Part shown: one piece after another, positions 1 through 8,109 of the stretch
Position numbering within the stretch: position 1 is the stretch's first letter
How the letters are laid out: each line of letters starts with the position of its first letter
Origin: Planctomycetota bacterium
GTDB taxonomy: Bacteria > Planctomycetota > Planctomycetia > Planctomycetales > Planctomycetaceae
Reading direction: 5' to 3'
Assembly: GCA_018242525.1 (NCBI GenBank)
Contig: JAFEBS010000001.1
Span: 130,339-194,338, forward strand
DNA length: 64,000 nt
Notes under the pieces: generated by a model
Told to the model about the DNA's origin: nothing
Seen by the model: only the letters and a program-made list of their open reading frames with translations
The model's database searches: none
Position numbers and translations under genes: made by a program

Positions 1-700
1 CCGCTTCCGTTCCCGCCCGACGTTCCGCTTCCTGATGACCGCCGTGGAGCAGCGGTGACAGATGAGTGCCGTCCCGAACCAACAGCCCGCCCACTCCACG
101 CGGCCCGTGAAACTTGTGAGCACCAAAGCTCAACGATGTCGCGTCCAGATCCAGAAAGTCGACTGGGACTTTTCCGACAGCCTGAACGGCGTCCAGATGC
201 AGGGGAATCCCCCGAGCTCGACAAACCTTTGCCAGCGGTTTGACATCCTGAATCACTCCTGTTTCGTTGTGTGCCAGCAGGATTGCCACCAGGCGAGTGT
301 CTGCGGGGAGTTCGTCCATCAGCAATCGACCGGCCGAGTCGACCGGCAACGGATGTAACTTCCAACCGCAGCTTTGCAGCGATTTGCAGGCCTGCAGAAT
401 GGAGGGATGTTCCCCGGGGGACAGGACAATGGTTCCGGCAGGCCCCTGTGTCAGTCCCTGGATCGCCATATTGTTGGCTTCGGTGCCGCCGCTGGTGAAA
501 ATCAGTTCACCGGGGGTTGCTCCCAGCCAGCCAGCCAGCCTTTCGCGACATTCTTCCAGAACTTGGCGTGCCTTTCGTCCTGCCCGGTGTCGACTCCCCG
601 GGTTTCCATAGCAATCGCGCATGACGCGCACGACCTCATCCAGCACTTCTGGCAGTGGTGGCGCGGTCGCGTTGTGATCGAGATAAATCGGGGATGGCAT
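1..700 (-). CDS. Cysteine desulfurase (NifS/IscS-like, PLP class V aminotransferase), 3' end cut by window edge
   Basis: Reading the minus strand from ATG at 700-698 gives 233 residues before the window edge. The N-terminus carries the family signature LDHNATAPP, followed by a GTEANN stretch (substrate/PLP contact region), the AHNETG motif and HLDAVQ. The PLP-binding lysine is in SFGAHKFHGPRG, and GGHQEAERRAGTE follows, typical of NifS/IscS. The enzyme takes sulfur from L-cysteine as a persulfide for Fe-S cluster assembly or tRNA thiolation, in the cytoplasm. The active-site cysteine loop and C-terminus lie outside the window, so the IscS, SufS and NifS subgroups cannot be separated. No strong ribosome binding site is visible. 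The gene is divergent from the Sua5 gene, and the 240 bp between them show no further gene. Confidence 0.93.
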   Translation of the reverse strand, partial: MPSPIYLDHNATAPPLPEVLDEVVRVMRDCYGNPGSRHRAGRKARQVLEECRERLAGWLGATPGELIFTSGGTEANNMAIQGLTQGPAGTIVLSPGEHPSILQACKSLQSCGWKLHPLPVDSAGRLLMDELPADTRLVAILLAHNETGVIQDVKPLAKVCRARGIPLHLDAVQAVGKVPVDFLDLDATSLSFGAHKFHGPRGVGGLLVRDGTHLSPLLHGGHQEAERRAGTEA

Positions 701-940
701 GCTGGGACGTTAGCCGCGATGGTAGAATGGCGGGGTTATACCTGCGTCAAAACAGTGATTACAACGGACCGATTGTGCGCAACTCAGGAAATCGAAACAA
801 TCGAGCGTGTCTGTTTGATGATCGGCAGACGGACTCCGTCGCATTTTTACGGTTCTCGCATTGTTGCACGGCGGCAGACCGCGTGGAATCACCAGTTGCT
901 GTCGTTATGATCAGCATGACGAATTCCTGCGGAATCCCGA

Positions 941-1915
941 ATGGATGAATTGATGAGGGTTGAGAACCTGACAACTGCCGAGTTATACAGGGCCGCCGAG
1001 ATTTTGAAGGGGGGTGGCCTGGTCGCCATCCCCACGGAAACCGTGTACGGGCTGGCTGCGAACGCTTTGGATCCACGGGCGGTCTCCAGGATTTTTGCCG
1101 CCAAGGATCGGCCGTTCTTTGACCCGCTGATTGTGCATCTGGCCGACGTTGACTGGTGGCCGAGAGTGGTGAGCGAATTCCCACCGCTCGCCAGGCGACT
1201 GGCCGAACGGTTCTGGCCCGGCCCACTGACACTGATTCTGCCGAAGTCCAACGCCGTTCCGGATCTGGTGACGTCCGGCATGCCGACAGTCGGGATTCGA
1301 ATTCCCGATCACCCGTTGACGCAACAACTGCTGCGGATGGCTGACATTCCCGTCGCGGCTCCCAGTGCCAACCCGTTTGGTCGACTGAGCCCGACGACCG
1401 CCGAACACGTTCGCCAGCAGTTGGGCGATCGGATTGAGATGATCCTGGATGGTGGTTCGTGTCGCGTGGGAATCGAATCCACGATTTTGCAGATCCATGG
1501 AGATGCGGTGACGCTACTGCGTCCCGGCGGGATCGACCTGGAGTCGATCGAAGCATTGATCGGTCCGGTGGGTCGACCGAGTCCCTCCGCGCAGAATCAA
1601 CCCGCCGCTCCCGGGATGCTCGACAGCCACTATGCGCCGCGAACAAAATTGAGCCTCGTCGATCAGATCCCCCATCAGGCCCCGTCCGCGAGTGTGGGTG
1701 CCCTGGTATTTACAGAGGAATCGAATCTCAGCGGGTATGCCGCCATCGAAACCCTGTCGTCCAGCGTTGATCTGGTGGAGGCGGCCGCCGGGTTCTTTCA
1801 AGCCTTGCACCGATTGGATCAGGGAGGCTTGGAATTGATTCTGGCCTGTCCGTTTCCGGATCAGGGTTTGGGCCGAGCGCTGAACGATCGACTGCGCCGC
1901 GCGGCACATGGTTGA
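941..1915 (+). CDS. sua5: L-threonylcarbamoyladenylate synthase, Sua5 type
   Basis: This 324-residue protein makes threonylcarbamoyl-AMP from threonine, bicarbonate and ATP, the first step of the universal t6A37 tRNA modification in the cytoplasm. The YrdC/Sua5 fold spans about residues 10-205, with GGGLVAIPTETVYGLAANA near the N-terminus, a KDRPFFDPLIVH segment (the family usually has KGRP-x-x-NPL), FWPGPLT, and a SANPFGRLSPT segment. After a linker, PGMLDSHYAP marks the start of the Sua5-specific C-terminal domain, so this is the long Sua5 form rather than short TsaC. ATG at 941 has GCGGAA seven bases upstream; the in-frame ATG at 953 is also possible. The stop lies inside the Shine-Dalgarno region of the next gene, suggesting coupled translation. 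Confidence 0.95.
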   Translation: MDELMRVENLTTAELYRAAEILKGGGLVAIPTETVYGLAANALDPRAVSRIFAAKDRPFFDPLIVHLADVDWWPRVVSEFPPLARRLAERFWPGPLTLILPKSNAVPDLVTSGMPTVGIRIPDHPLTQQLLRMADIPVAAPSANPFGRLSPTTAEHVRQQLGDRIEMILDGGSCRVGIESTILQIHGDAVTLLRPGGIDLESIEALIGPVGRPSPSAQNQPAAPGMLDSHYAPRTKLSLVDQIPHQAPSASVGALVFTEESNLSGYAAIETLSSSVDLVEAAAGFFQALHRLDQGGLELILACPFPDQGLGRALNDRLRRAAHG

Positions 1916-1926
1916 AGGAGGCGAGG

Positions 1927-2655
1927 ATGTCAGGACATCTCAACAATCTAACGGCAATCGTCGTGGGAGCGTCGAGCGGCATGGGTCGTGCGACGGCCGT
2001 CCTGCTCGCTCGGGCAGGTGTACACGTGATTGCCGTGGCCCGTCGCCTGGATCGACTGATGGAACTGAAACAACAGGTGGACTCGAATGGGGGATCCGTC
2101 GAGATCTGTGTCGCCGATGCGACGAACTCGGAAGATGTTCAACGAGTGATGTCTCAGTCACTGCAGAAGACTGGCCGAATTGATCTGTTGGTCTATGCGA
2201 CAGGGACGAATACGCCGGACCGGGCACTGACGGTCCTGACCGACGCGAACTGGCTGAACTTGATCAACACCAACCTGACGGGTGCCTTCCTGTGTACGAA
2301 GGCCGTACTGCCGTCGATGCGTGCCGCGCGGAATGGATTGATTGTGTATCTGTCCTCGGCCTGCGTCCAGATGCCGGATGTGTCCGGGGTCGCGTACCAG
2401 GCCAGCAAGCACGGGTTGGTTGGGTTGGCTCACGGGACCCGTGTCGAAGAAAAGGCGAATGGCATTCGCACAACGGTCATCTTCCCTGGTTTGTGCGATA
2501 CGGAGATTTTGACGAAACGCCCGGTTCCAACACCGCGAGAAGTGCTGGATCAATCCCTGGCTCCCGAAGATGTGGCGGAGGCGGTTCTGTTCCTGGCACG
2601 CCTGCCGGGGCGAGCCGCCGTGCCGGAACTGCAGTTATTGCCCGCGAAGTTGTAG
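1927..2655 (+). CDS. SDR family NAD(P)-dependent oxidoreductase
   Basis: A 242-residue classical short-chain dehydrogenase/reductase. The Rossmann glycine motif is VGASSGMGRA (about residues 13-22) and the catalytic pair is Y157 and K161 in YQASK, with serines 143/144 upstream. The usual NNAG motif is replaced by YATGTN. I chose ATG 1927 because AAGGAGG lies just upstream at about 1914-1920; an in-frame TTG at 1912 would put that ribosome binding site inside the gene. The start is only 11 bases after the Sua5 stop, so the two genes probably share a transcript. The substrate cannot be read from the sequence. The gene ends three bases before the convergent stop of the next gene. Confidence 0.93.
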   Translation: MSGHLNNLTAIVVGASSGMGRATAVLLARAGVHVIAVARRLDRLMELKQQVDSNGGSVEICVADATNSEDVQRVMSQSLQKTGRIDLLVYATGTNTPDRALTVLTDANWLNLINTNLTGAFLCTKAVLPSMRAARNGLIVYLSSACVQMPDVSGVAYQASKHGLVGLAHGTRVEEKANGIRTTVIFPGLCDTEILTKRPVPTPREVLDQSLAPEDVAEAVLFLARLPGRAAVPELQLLPAKL

Positions 2656-2658
2656 GTC

Positions 2659-3552
2659 TCAGCGTTCAAGCGTTTGTCGCGAATCCAACGTGCCACCGGC
2701 TTGCTGAATGGAACTGGTCAGCGACGCGGCATGGGCCGCGAAGCGCTGATCCGCCGTCGGAATGGCTTCGCGCAGTCGCTTGGAGAGCATTCCAGGTTTG
2801 CTGGTACTGCGTAATTCGTGCAGGTAATCCACCAGCACGGTGCGGGTTTCCTCACTGTGATGCAGCATGAAATGGACCCAGGCCCATGCTTCCAGGTAAT
2901 CCCCCTTTTGCATGTCCTCGACTTTTTCCAGCGACTCCAATCGATCCAGGTCGGGCTTCCAGCCTTGCGACAGGTTGCTCGCCAGGCGCATGGCGTAGTC
3001 GCGATTCAGTCCTCGTGGCTGAGAGGTGACCTCGAAATACTCCGCCAGTCCCTCATCCAGCCACAACGGGACGTCCATCAGCGAGGCATGCAGGACGCCG
3101 TGTGTGTATTCGTGGCGCAGATCCTCCTGAATCCGTTCGCCCCAGAATGTGAAGACCGACAGTTCTTTGGATGTCCCGACGAAATAGGCTCGTCGCGGGG
3201 GAAGCAACGGGTAACGTACCTGCAGGTATTGGGCGTAACGAGTCTCGTCCGAAAAGAGATAAACGGTGACGGGTTGCTTCTGCAGGGGCAGATTCAGTTC
3301 GTCCGCGATTTCGTCCCGCAACTCGTCCAGGTCGCGCAGGATCGGATGGTCCTTGCGTAACTTGAGGTCACACTTCACCTGCAGATGATCGTTCTGCAGC
3401 GCACTTTGTTTGGGAAGTCCGACGGGAGCCGGGTTGACGATTTTGCACCCGACCAGAAAAGTCAGGCAGAGAATGGTCACCCGCCGAAGCCACCCGAACG
3501 AACGGTGATCGCTCTCGAAACTCGATCTGCGTCGAATGGCGAGGCGACTCAT
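2659..3552 (-). CDS. Lipoprotein with HExxH metalloprotease-like domain (DUF1570-like)
   Basis: From ATG at 3552 the protein has 297 residues. It starts with basic residues, a hydrophobic stretch and a lipobox ending FLVGC (Cys36), so it is probably a lipid-anchored envelope protein. The core has H147-E-Y-T-H151 followed by WLDEGLAEYFE, in which E167 would be the third zinc ligand of a gluzincin. This arrangement is known from DUF1570 and peptidase-MA-like proteins. Substrates are unknown and proteolytic activity is inferred from the motif only. The open frame extends upstream to 3702, but the signal peptide argues for 3552; no clear ribosome binding site supports either. The gene follows the Tsr3-like gene on the same strand, separated by a palindromic segment. 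Confidence 0.8.
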   Translation of the reverse strand: MSRLAIRRRSSFESDHRSFGWLRRVTILCLTFLVGCKIVNPAPVGLPKQSALQNDHLQVKCDLKLRKDHPILRDLDELRDEIADELNLPLQKQPVTVYLFSDETRYAQYLQVRYPLLPPRRAYFVGTSKELSVFTFWGERIQEDLRHEYTHGVLHASLMDVPLWLDEGLAEYFEVTSQPRGLNRDYAMRLASNLSQGWKPDLDRLESLEKVEDMQKGDYLEAWAWVHFMLHHSEETRTVLVDYLHELRSTSKPGMLSKRLREAIPTADQRFAAHAASLTSSIQQAGGTLDSRQTLER

Positions 3553-3715
3553 GAGTGTCGTAGATCCCGACAAAGAGACAACGGCTGCGGATTCCATTCC
3601 AGCCAGACTCGAACTGAGCCCGGCAGCGGGGAGGGATTCTTGCAGAAGATCGACAGTCCAACAAGACCGGTCCACAGGTGGGACTGGGCCGTTTGCGGTC
3701 ACGGAGAAGGAGACG

Positions 3716-3804
3716 TAAGTGATGTGAGTAAATGCAGATACGAACGCACTCGGGTGCCAGGCCGGTCATTTACGAATTCTGCATGTGTCTGGTCCCGTCA
3801 CTTA
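3716..3804. repeat. Imperfect palindromic element at the end of the Tsr3-like gene
   Basis: The outer arms are TAAGTGA (3716-3722) and TCACTTA (3798-3804), the latter containing the minus-strand stop codon of the Tsr3-like gene. Inner arms are ATGCAGATACG (3732-3742) and CGAATTCTGCAT (3773-3784). The transcript could fold into a long, interrupted hairpin starting exactly at the stop codon. It may act as a transcription or processing signal between the two minus-strand genes. No long T tract follows, so it is not a textbook intrinsic terminator. Confidence 0.4.
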
Positions 3805-4332
3805 TGGCCAGAAGCCGCTGTTCTGTTCCACGAATTCCGTGGCCCAGTGGTAGTGGTCCAGCAGTCCGGTCGCGTCGCGTCGGAGCAGGCGATAGGCTGC
3901 GTAAACTGCTTCCACGGTTGCCAATCCTCCGTCGGGATCCTGGTGGACCTTGGAGGTCCGCGGGTAGGCGGTGATGAGTGGCGGCAGGCTGCGGATGGGA
4001 ATTTCGGCATGGGCCCGCTGCATTGGCTCGACGTGTCGCCATGTTCCATCCAGCACCAGTAATCCGCAATTCGCATCGTCTGGACCCAGGATTGGCCCGC
4101 CCAGTCCCAATCGGACATAGCCACTGAGGTCATACGGCATGCGGGGGAAATTGCAGAAGGCAATATCCTGACGGCCTCGCAATGGTCGGACAGTGCATTT
4201 GGCGCGTCGTTCGCGCGGATGAATAACAATCACCGTGATCGGAAACAGAATCTCGGGTGTTTCGGCGGCGGTCACTCTGGGAATCCCGGATTGGCGAAAA
4301 TGGTCCAGGTGCCCCCGCGAGTGGAGGAACAC
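3802..4332 (-). CDS. Tsr3/DUF367-like aminocarboxypropyltransferase-family protein
   Basis: A 176-residue protein resembling the Tsr3 (COG2042) family, which transfers the aminocarboxypropyl group of S-adenosylmethionine to rRNA in eukaryotes and archaea. Visible similarities are HPRERRAKCT near residues 38-47 (compare D-x-x-K-C-S/T of Tsr3), a PILGPDD segment, LLVLDGTWRHVEPM in place of the Tsr3 VVDCSW segment, LPPLITAYPRTSK for LPYLVAANPVNYG, and a following TVEAVYAAYRLL helix. Its substrate in bacteria is unknown. The only reachable start is GTG at 4332, which lacks a ribosome binding site, so the N-terminus is uncertain. A DTW-domain protein with a related fold is encoded at 42240, and LDGTW also echoes the DTW motif. 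Confidence 0.75.
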   Translation of the reverse strand: MFLHSRGHLDHFRQSGIPRVTAAETPEILFPITVIVIHPRERRAKCTVRPLRGRQDIAFCNFPRMPYDLSGYVRLGLGGPILGPDDANCGLLVLDGTWRHVEPMQRAHAEIPIRSLPPLITAYPRTSKVHQDPDGGLATVEAVYAAYRLLRRDATGLLDHYHWATEFVEQNSGFWP

Positions 4333-4493
4333 TGAGACGCGAAAAGTTCAGACTCAACCGTGGCACCATGGCCCGGCAACGACGGGCGAACGTTTCAATG
4401 CCCCAACTACACAGGAAACCGAGGTCGCAGGCTTTTGTTTCCTGCGGCATGGAATACAGTGTTTGGCATGTTTCAGGCAAGGAACCGCACCTC

Positions 4494-5111
4494 ATGTCGT
4501 CACTGATCGTCTTGTGTCCTCACTGTCTCACGTGGGTGGAACCCCACGCACAGTGTTGCACGGAGTGCGGGGGTAGTGCGAACACCGACGAGAACGATCC
4601 TGCGAGCGAACTCCTGGCCGCTCGATTGGGAACGCGATTACTCGATCTGGGGCCTGTCAAGCTGCTGCGACGTGGTTGGCCGGCCTGCGGTCAGTTGCTC
4701 GCCACCACGAAGGGTTTGTTGTTTATTCCGCGATTCACGATCCAGCCGAGTGGAGCGATGGAGGCGACGACGGACGAAACACCTGGCCCATCGAACCGGG
4801 TGGCCCACTTGTTCCACTGGTGGTCGATACCGCCTTGGCGTCGACCTGTTGACGAAGTGGTACCGATCTCTCCCGACACCGCGGCAGGTCCGCCAATACC
4901 GGTGCTGGATCTGCTGTTGGATTCCCCGGGAGGATTCTTCATCCAGCGGAGTTCGATTCAACGAATCAGCCTTCGCTGGGGTCGTGCATACATCGAGCGA
5001 CCGCCGTCCCGCAGTGTGACACTCGCTCAATGGGGCAGTACGACGATGCGCGAAGCACTTCGGTTACTCATCGAATCCCACGATTGGCGAAGCCTTGTGA
5101 CAGGATTGTAA
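4494..5111 (+). CDS. Hypothetical protein with N-terminal zinc ribbon
   Basis: From ATG 4494 (AAGGAA at 4479-4484 nine bases upstream) the protein has 205 residues. It opens with two cysteine pairs, CPHC and CTEC, at about residues 8-25, forming a zinc-ribbon-like knuckle. The remainder is a mixed alpha/beta region with no catalytic motif I recognise. Hydrophobic segments such as GQLLATTKGLLFIP resemble PH-like or GRAM-like strands, but this is only an impression. The longer open frame back to 4257 has no ribosome binding site and shifts the zinc ribbon away from the N-terminus. It is transcribed divergently from the Tsr3-like gene. The function is not recognised. Confidence 0.7.
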   Translation: MSSLIVLCPHCLTWVEPHAQCCTECGGSANTDENDPASELLAARLGTRLLDLGPVKLLRRGWPACGQLLATTKGLLFIPRFTIQPSGAMEATTDETPGPSNRVAHLFHWWSIPPWRRPVDEVVPISPDTAAGPPIPVLDLLLDSPGGFFIQRSSIQRISLRWGRAYIERPPSRSVTLAQWGSTTMREALRLLIESHDWRSLVTGL

Positions 5112-5460
5112 ACGGCACCCTGATCCAGGCGTGCGAACTCCTGGAGGCGCATCCGTTGCGCACTGTGAATCCTCCAGCGTAGTGCGCGAAAATCCGTGCT
5201 CCGCTCATCGATTCGATGATAGGGGGGCGCGCTTCCGCGCAACCTTGATGCCTCCAATAAATTTCGCGATCAGACCGCACCTCCGGATTTCACAACACAA
5301 TGCGTACAAAAAACCCTTGCAATTTCGAGTTAACCTACGGTAGTCTCTTCACGAATTCGCAAGAATTCTCTGCAAAACGCCGAGAAATCCTTCATCAAAT
5401 CTGACCGGGATCACGTAGGCTCGTCTGTCGACAAGTGTCCTCAACCTTAACTTTGGCATC
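5112..5460. other. Intergenic region, 349 bp
   Basis: No convincing gene. A weak sigma-70-like arrangement, TTGCAA at 5317-5322 and TAGTCT at 5341-5346 with an 18-base spacer, lies about 115 bases before the next gene. Two GAATTC palindromes separated by GCAA occur around 5353-5368. I see nothing else structured. Confidence 0.4.
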
Positions 5461-5892
5461 GTGAACATGGTCTGGCGAGGCTCATCATCGCCGAGTCGGT
5501 TCTTCACACGCGGCGTTCTGTCGTTGTGCCTGGTTATCGTTTTGAGCTTTAATTCCGGCACTGTCCAGGCGTCATGCGGCGATTATCTGCACGGACATGG
5601 CGAGCCGATGGGCGGCCATGCGGCAATGAATTCCGACGGCTCTGATCCAATCCTGGGGCATCGAAGCATGCCGCTGGGTCGGCCTGTTTGTTCAGGGCCG
5701 CATTGTCAGCGAGACCAGCAGGCTCCCGCGGCGCCGTCGAAGGCGATTCAAGTTCCCACCTTCAACGATGCCATTCTGGAAGCGATCTCCACGCTGGCGG
5801 TTGTTGATGATGTCGGCTTCGTGGCACCGTCCGACGCCGACCATGCGTCAGGCTCCGTCGGACGCATCTTTCGGCCACCTCGCGCCGCGTAA
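5461..5892 (+). CDS. Small secreted Cys/His-containing protein, unknown function
   Basis: The frame encodes up to 143 residues from GTG 5461; ATG 5467 is an equally likely start. A basic N-terminus is followed by a hydrophobic stretch (VLSLCLVIVLSFNS) and a probable signal-peptidase site near VQASC, so the mature protein is likely exported. The mature N-terminus is rich in His, Gly and Met, with a CGDYLHGHG motif, then CSGPHC followed by a Pro/Ala-rich segment. These could bind metal or form a disulfide, but no enzyme family is recognised. It lies alone upstream of the DUF1559 gene, and codon use resembles that of its neighbours. Confidence 0.65.
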   Translation: MNMVWRGSSSPSRFFTRGVLSLCLVIVLSFNSGTVQASCGDYLHGHGEPMGGHAAMNSDGSDPILGHRSMPLGRPVCSGPHCQRDQQAPAAPSKAIQVPTFNDAILEAISTLAVVDDVGFVAPSDADHASGSVGRIFRPPRAA

Positions 5893-6231
5893 CTTGTGGC
5901 TGGTGGGGATTTCGTCTGGCGAAGAGTGCGCGCTCGTGGCGCGCCAATGTCAGCACGTCATCAGTCGTCGGGTCAGCCTGCCGACAGGACGGATCTGACG
6001 TCCCACTCACGGGTAGTCGCGGGACATCCGAATTGCGGATGAAGCGTCGCCCTGCCGGCCACGGAACGGTGCGGCCTGAACACCCATTGGTTACGGGCCT
6101 GGTGATTCGCATCATTCGTGATGAGGCGCGGAAATCGCTCGTGGAGCGATCGGCTGCATTCTGTCTGATTCTCGATCTTCATTTCTCGCGCGATTGCGCG
6201 ATCTTACTCTTGAATTTGTGGAGGTTACGTC
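5893..6231. promoter_or_regulatory. Leader region of the DUF1559 gene with two small hairpins
   Basis: This 339-bp stretch has no convincing gene. Two perfect hairpins occur shortly before the DUF1559 start: ATCGCTC/GAGCGAT at 6134-6150 with a 3-base loop, and TCGCGC/GCGCGA at 6186-6201 with a 4-base loop. A GGAGG ribosome binding site at 6220-6224 precedes ATG 6232. A role for the hairpins in RNA stability or regulation is inference. Confidence 0.4.
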
Positions 6232-7209
6232 ATGATCAAGTCCAATCGTCGAAGTGGTTTTACGCTCATCGAATTGCTGGTGGTGATCGCCATCATCGCC
6301 GTCCTGATTGCATTGTTGCTGCCTGCTGTTCAGCAAGCTCGCGAAGCGGCTCGAAGGACACAATGCAAAAACAGTTTGAAGCAACTGGGGCTGGCTCTGC
6401 ACAACTACCACGACAACCACAAGATGTTTCCGATGGCCAAGAATACGTCGACCGCAACCTCTCATACGAATTTCCCCGCGCAAGCGAGAATTCTGCCATT
6501 TATTGATCAGGCTCCGCTGTACAACCAGATCAATTTCAGTCTGAAGCCAACCGACCCCGTCAATGCAGGCCCTTGGGCATTTACCGTGGCCGCGTTCCGC
6601 TGCGCTTCAGACTCCGACAGCATGCAGGCGGTGGCTGGTGGTCGGAACAATTACTATACGAACTACGGAACGATCATCGGGAATTCACTTCCCGGAACCA
6701 CGGTCGGCAGTACCAACTATGGGATGCCAATGCCGGATGGCGTGATGTTTCAGGACAGTAACACTGGCTTGAGTGATATGTTGGACGGTTCCAGCACCAC
6801 GGTGATGATGTCCGAGCGGTGTCTGGGTGACGGTAGTAATGGGATCAGCACCCGCAAAACGGACACGTTCCAACCCGGCGTCTATCCGAACGACGCCAAC
6901 GATGCCCTCACGATCTGCCGCGCGACAAACGTTCTGGACCTGTCCAAGCAGGGAAAATCCAATGCGGGAGTGTCGTGGTTGTCGCCCGATCACACCACGA
7001 CCTACTACTACCACGTGCTGCCACCGAACGATCTGTCCTGCATGTACCCGCCGAGCCGCATTTCGACGACGGCGAACAGCCGACATGTTGGTGGCGTGCA
7101 TGTGGTACTCGCGGATGGCGCCGTGCGGTTTGTGTCGGACAACATCGATATCAACGTCTGGCGTGCGATTGGCACGCGGAAGGGGTCGGAAATCGTCAGT
7201 GATTTCTAA
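6232..7209 (+). CDS. DUF1559 domain-containing protein with prepilin-type N-terminus
   Basis: A 325-residue protein. Residues 1-40 are a type IV prepilin-like signal: the cleavage context [13 protein letters not shown] is followed by a hydrophobic helix, so it should be processed by prepilin peptidase and could assemble into or associate with a type II secretion/pilus-like structure. The DUF1559 (SBP_bac_10) body starts at [16 protein letters not shown] and ends with the usual [16 protein letters not shown] and [14 protein letters not shown] motifs. Planctomycetes encode many paralogues; only one is present here. ATG 6232 has a strong GGAGG eight bases upstream. A small lipoprotein gene follows after about 115 bp, a common arrangement for this family. 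Confidence 0.95.
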   Translation: MIKSNRRSGFTLIELLVVIAIIAVLIALLLPAVQQAREAARRTQCKNSLKQLGLALHNYHDNHKMFPMAKNTSTATSHTNFPAQARILPFIDQAPLYNQINFSLKPTDPVNAGPWAFTVAAFRCASDSDSMQAVAGGRNNYYTNYGTIIGNSLPGTTVGSTNYGMPMPDGVMFQDSNTGLSDMLDGSSTTVMMSERCLGDGSNGISTRKTDTFQPGVYPNDANDALTICRATNVLDLSKQGKSNAGVSWLSPDHTTTYYYHVLPPNDLSCMYPPSRISTTANSRHVGGVHVVLADGAVRFVSDNIDINVWRAIGTRKGSEIVSDF

Positions 7210-7223
7210 TCGAACCGGGACTT

Positions 7224-7243
7224 GCGGGCTCTTTGTGGCCCGC
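7224..7243 (+). terminator. Hairpin after the DUF1559 gene (possible weak terminator)
   Basis: GCGGGC (7224-7229) pairs with GCCCGC (7238-7243) across an 8-base loop, 15 bases after the stop codon. Only a short run with three T follows, so it may be a weak terminator or mRNA 3'-end stabiliser. Confidence 0.35.
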
Positions 7244-7325
7244 GATTTCCCCAGCACGCTCCGCGCCGCGGCGACCGTGGCGCTTGATCCGTTGTTCGTT
7301 CACTCTTCTGACAAGTTGAGCTCCC

Positions 7326-7718
7326 ATGAATACAACAATTGCTTCTGTGCGCATCCCCCGGTGGATGCTGATGGCGGCATTTTCGGTCGTGTTGATGGGC
7401 TGCGAGCGGAATGCACGCAGCCTGTCGGTCAATGAGGCATCGGCACGCGATGCTTGCAAGACGTTTCTGACAGCGTGGAAAGAAGGCAAAAAGGCCACCG
7501 ACCTGGCACCAAAGATCATCGGCAAAGACTCCGACTGGGATGCGGGTCGAACATTGGAATCGTTTGAAATCCTGCCGCAGGAGCGCAGCGATGGGGCCAA
7601 CCTGTTCCTGAACGTCAAACGCAGCATCAAGACCCAGAAGGGTGCCGTGTTGGAACAGGAAGTGGGCTACGTCGTCGGGACGTCTCCGGTCATCACCGTC
7701 TTTCGCTCCGACCAGTGA
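7326..7718 (+). CDS. Small predicted lipoprotein, unknown function
   Basis: A 130-residue protein with a signal peptide and lipobox FSVVLMGC, predicting a lipid-anchored envelope protein. The mature part holds an amphipathic helix (SARDACKTFLTAWKEGKKA), then a likely beta-sheet region ending in YVVGTSPVITVFR just before the stop. The family is not named to my knowledge. Its C-terminal signature recurs in a 20-codon fragment at 12703-12765. The gene follows DUF1559 and overlaps or abuts the STAS gene. The only upstream purine run is GAG in the leader, so initiation is probably weak. Confidence 0.8.
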   Translation: MNTTIASVRIPRWMLMAAFSVVLMGCERNARSLSVNEASARDACKTFLTAWKEGKKATDLAPKIIGKDSDWDAGRTLESFEILPQERSDGANLFLNVKRSIKTQKGAVLEQEVGYVVGTSPVITVFRSDQ

Positions 7719-7756
7719 CGAAGGTCATGAATCGCCGCAGCAAGGGCCTGAGAAAA

Positions 7757-8077
7757 ATGCCAACCGTCTCTCAGTTCGAAGTATATCAGCCGGGGCCCCT
7801 GACCGTGCTAGGTTTTGGAGACCGGCCGGTCCTGCAACTGGATCTGGCCGAATGTCGCGATGAGGTTTTCGATCTGATTCGCAAGCAGCGTTGCCGGATC
7901 CTGGCCATTGACCTGACCGGGGTTCAAATCATCCCCAGTGGACTGCTGGGGCTGTTGGTCGCCGTTCACCGTGACGGTGTCAGCGTCTGCCTGTTCAATC
8001 CATCGAATGACCTGTGTGAAGTTCTGGAAATCACGAAGTTGGATCAGTTGTTTCCAACTTACTGGGTTGAAACCTGA
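7757..8077 (+). CDS. STAS-domain protein (anti-sigma factor antagonist-like)
   Basis: A protein of about 106 residues matching the STAS fold: strand ILAIDLTGVQIIPSGLLGLLVA, then VSVCLFNPSNDLCEVLEITKL and a terminal LFPTY segment. In SpoIIAA-type antagonists the phospho-serine lies at the start of this helix; here the equivalent is the serine of IPSG, so switching by phosphorylation is possible but unproven. Three in-frame starts exist: GTG 7715 (overlapping the previous stop), ATG 7727 and ATG 7757. I chose 7757 because it gives a standard STAS length and has AAGGG about ten bases upstream. No kinase or sigma factor gene is adjacent, and the next genes encode the CMD-domain proteins. Confidence 0.8.
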   Translation: MPTVSQFEVYQPGPLTVLGFGDRPVLQLDLAECRDEVFDLIRKQRCRILAIDLTGVQIIPSGLLGLLVAVHRDGVSVCLFNPSNDLCEVLEITKLDQLFPTYWVET

Positions 8078-8109
8078 AAAAGACAATCCTCATTCCTGGA
8101 GAATACCCC

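Noticed and set aside
759..1646. 295-residue open frame antisense to the Sua5 gene and its leader
   Set aside because: Arg/Ser-rich low-information product opposite a universally conserved enzyme.
3385..4062. 225-residue plus-strand open frame across two minus-strand genes
   Set aside because: It spans a palindromic intergenic segment and opposes a signal-peptide-encoding region; no motif is found in it.
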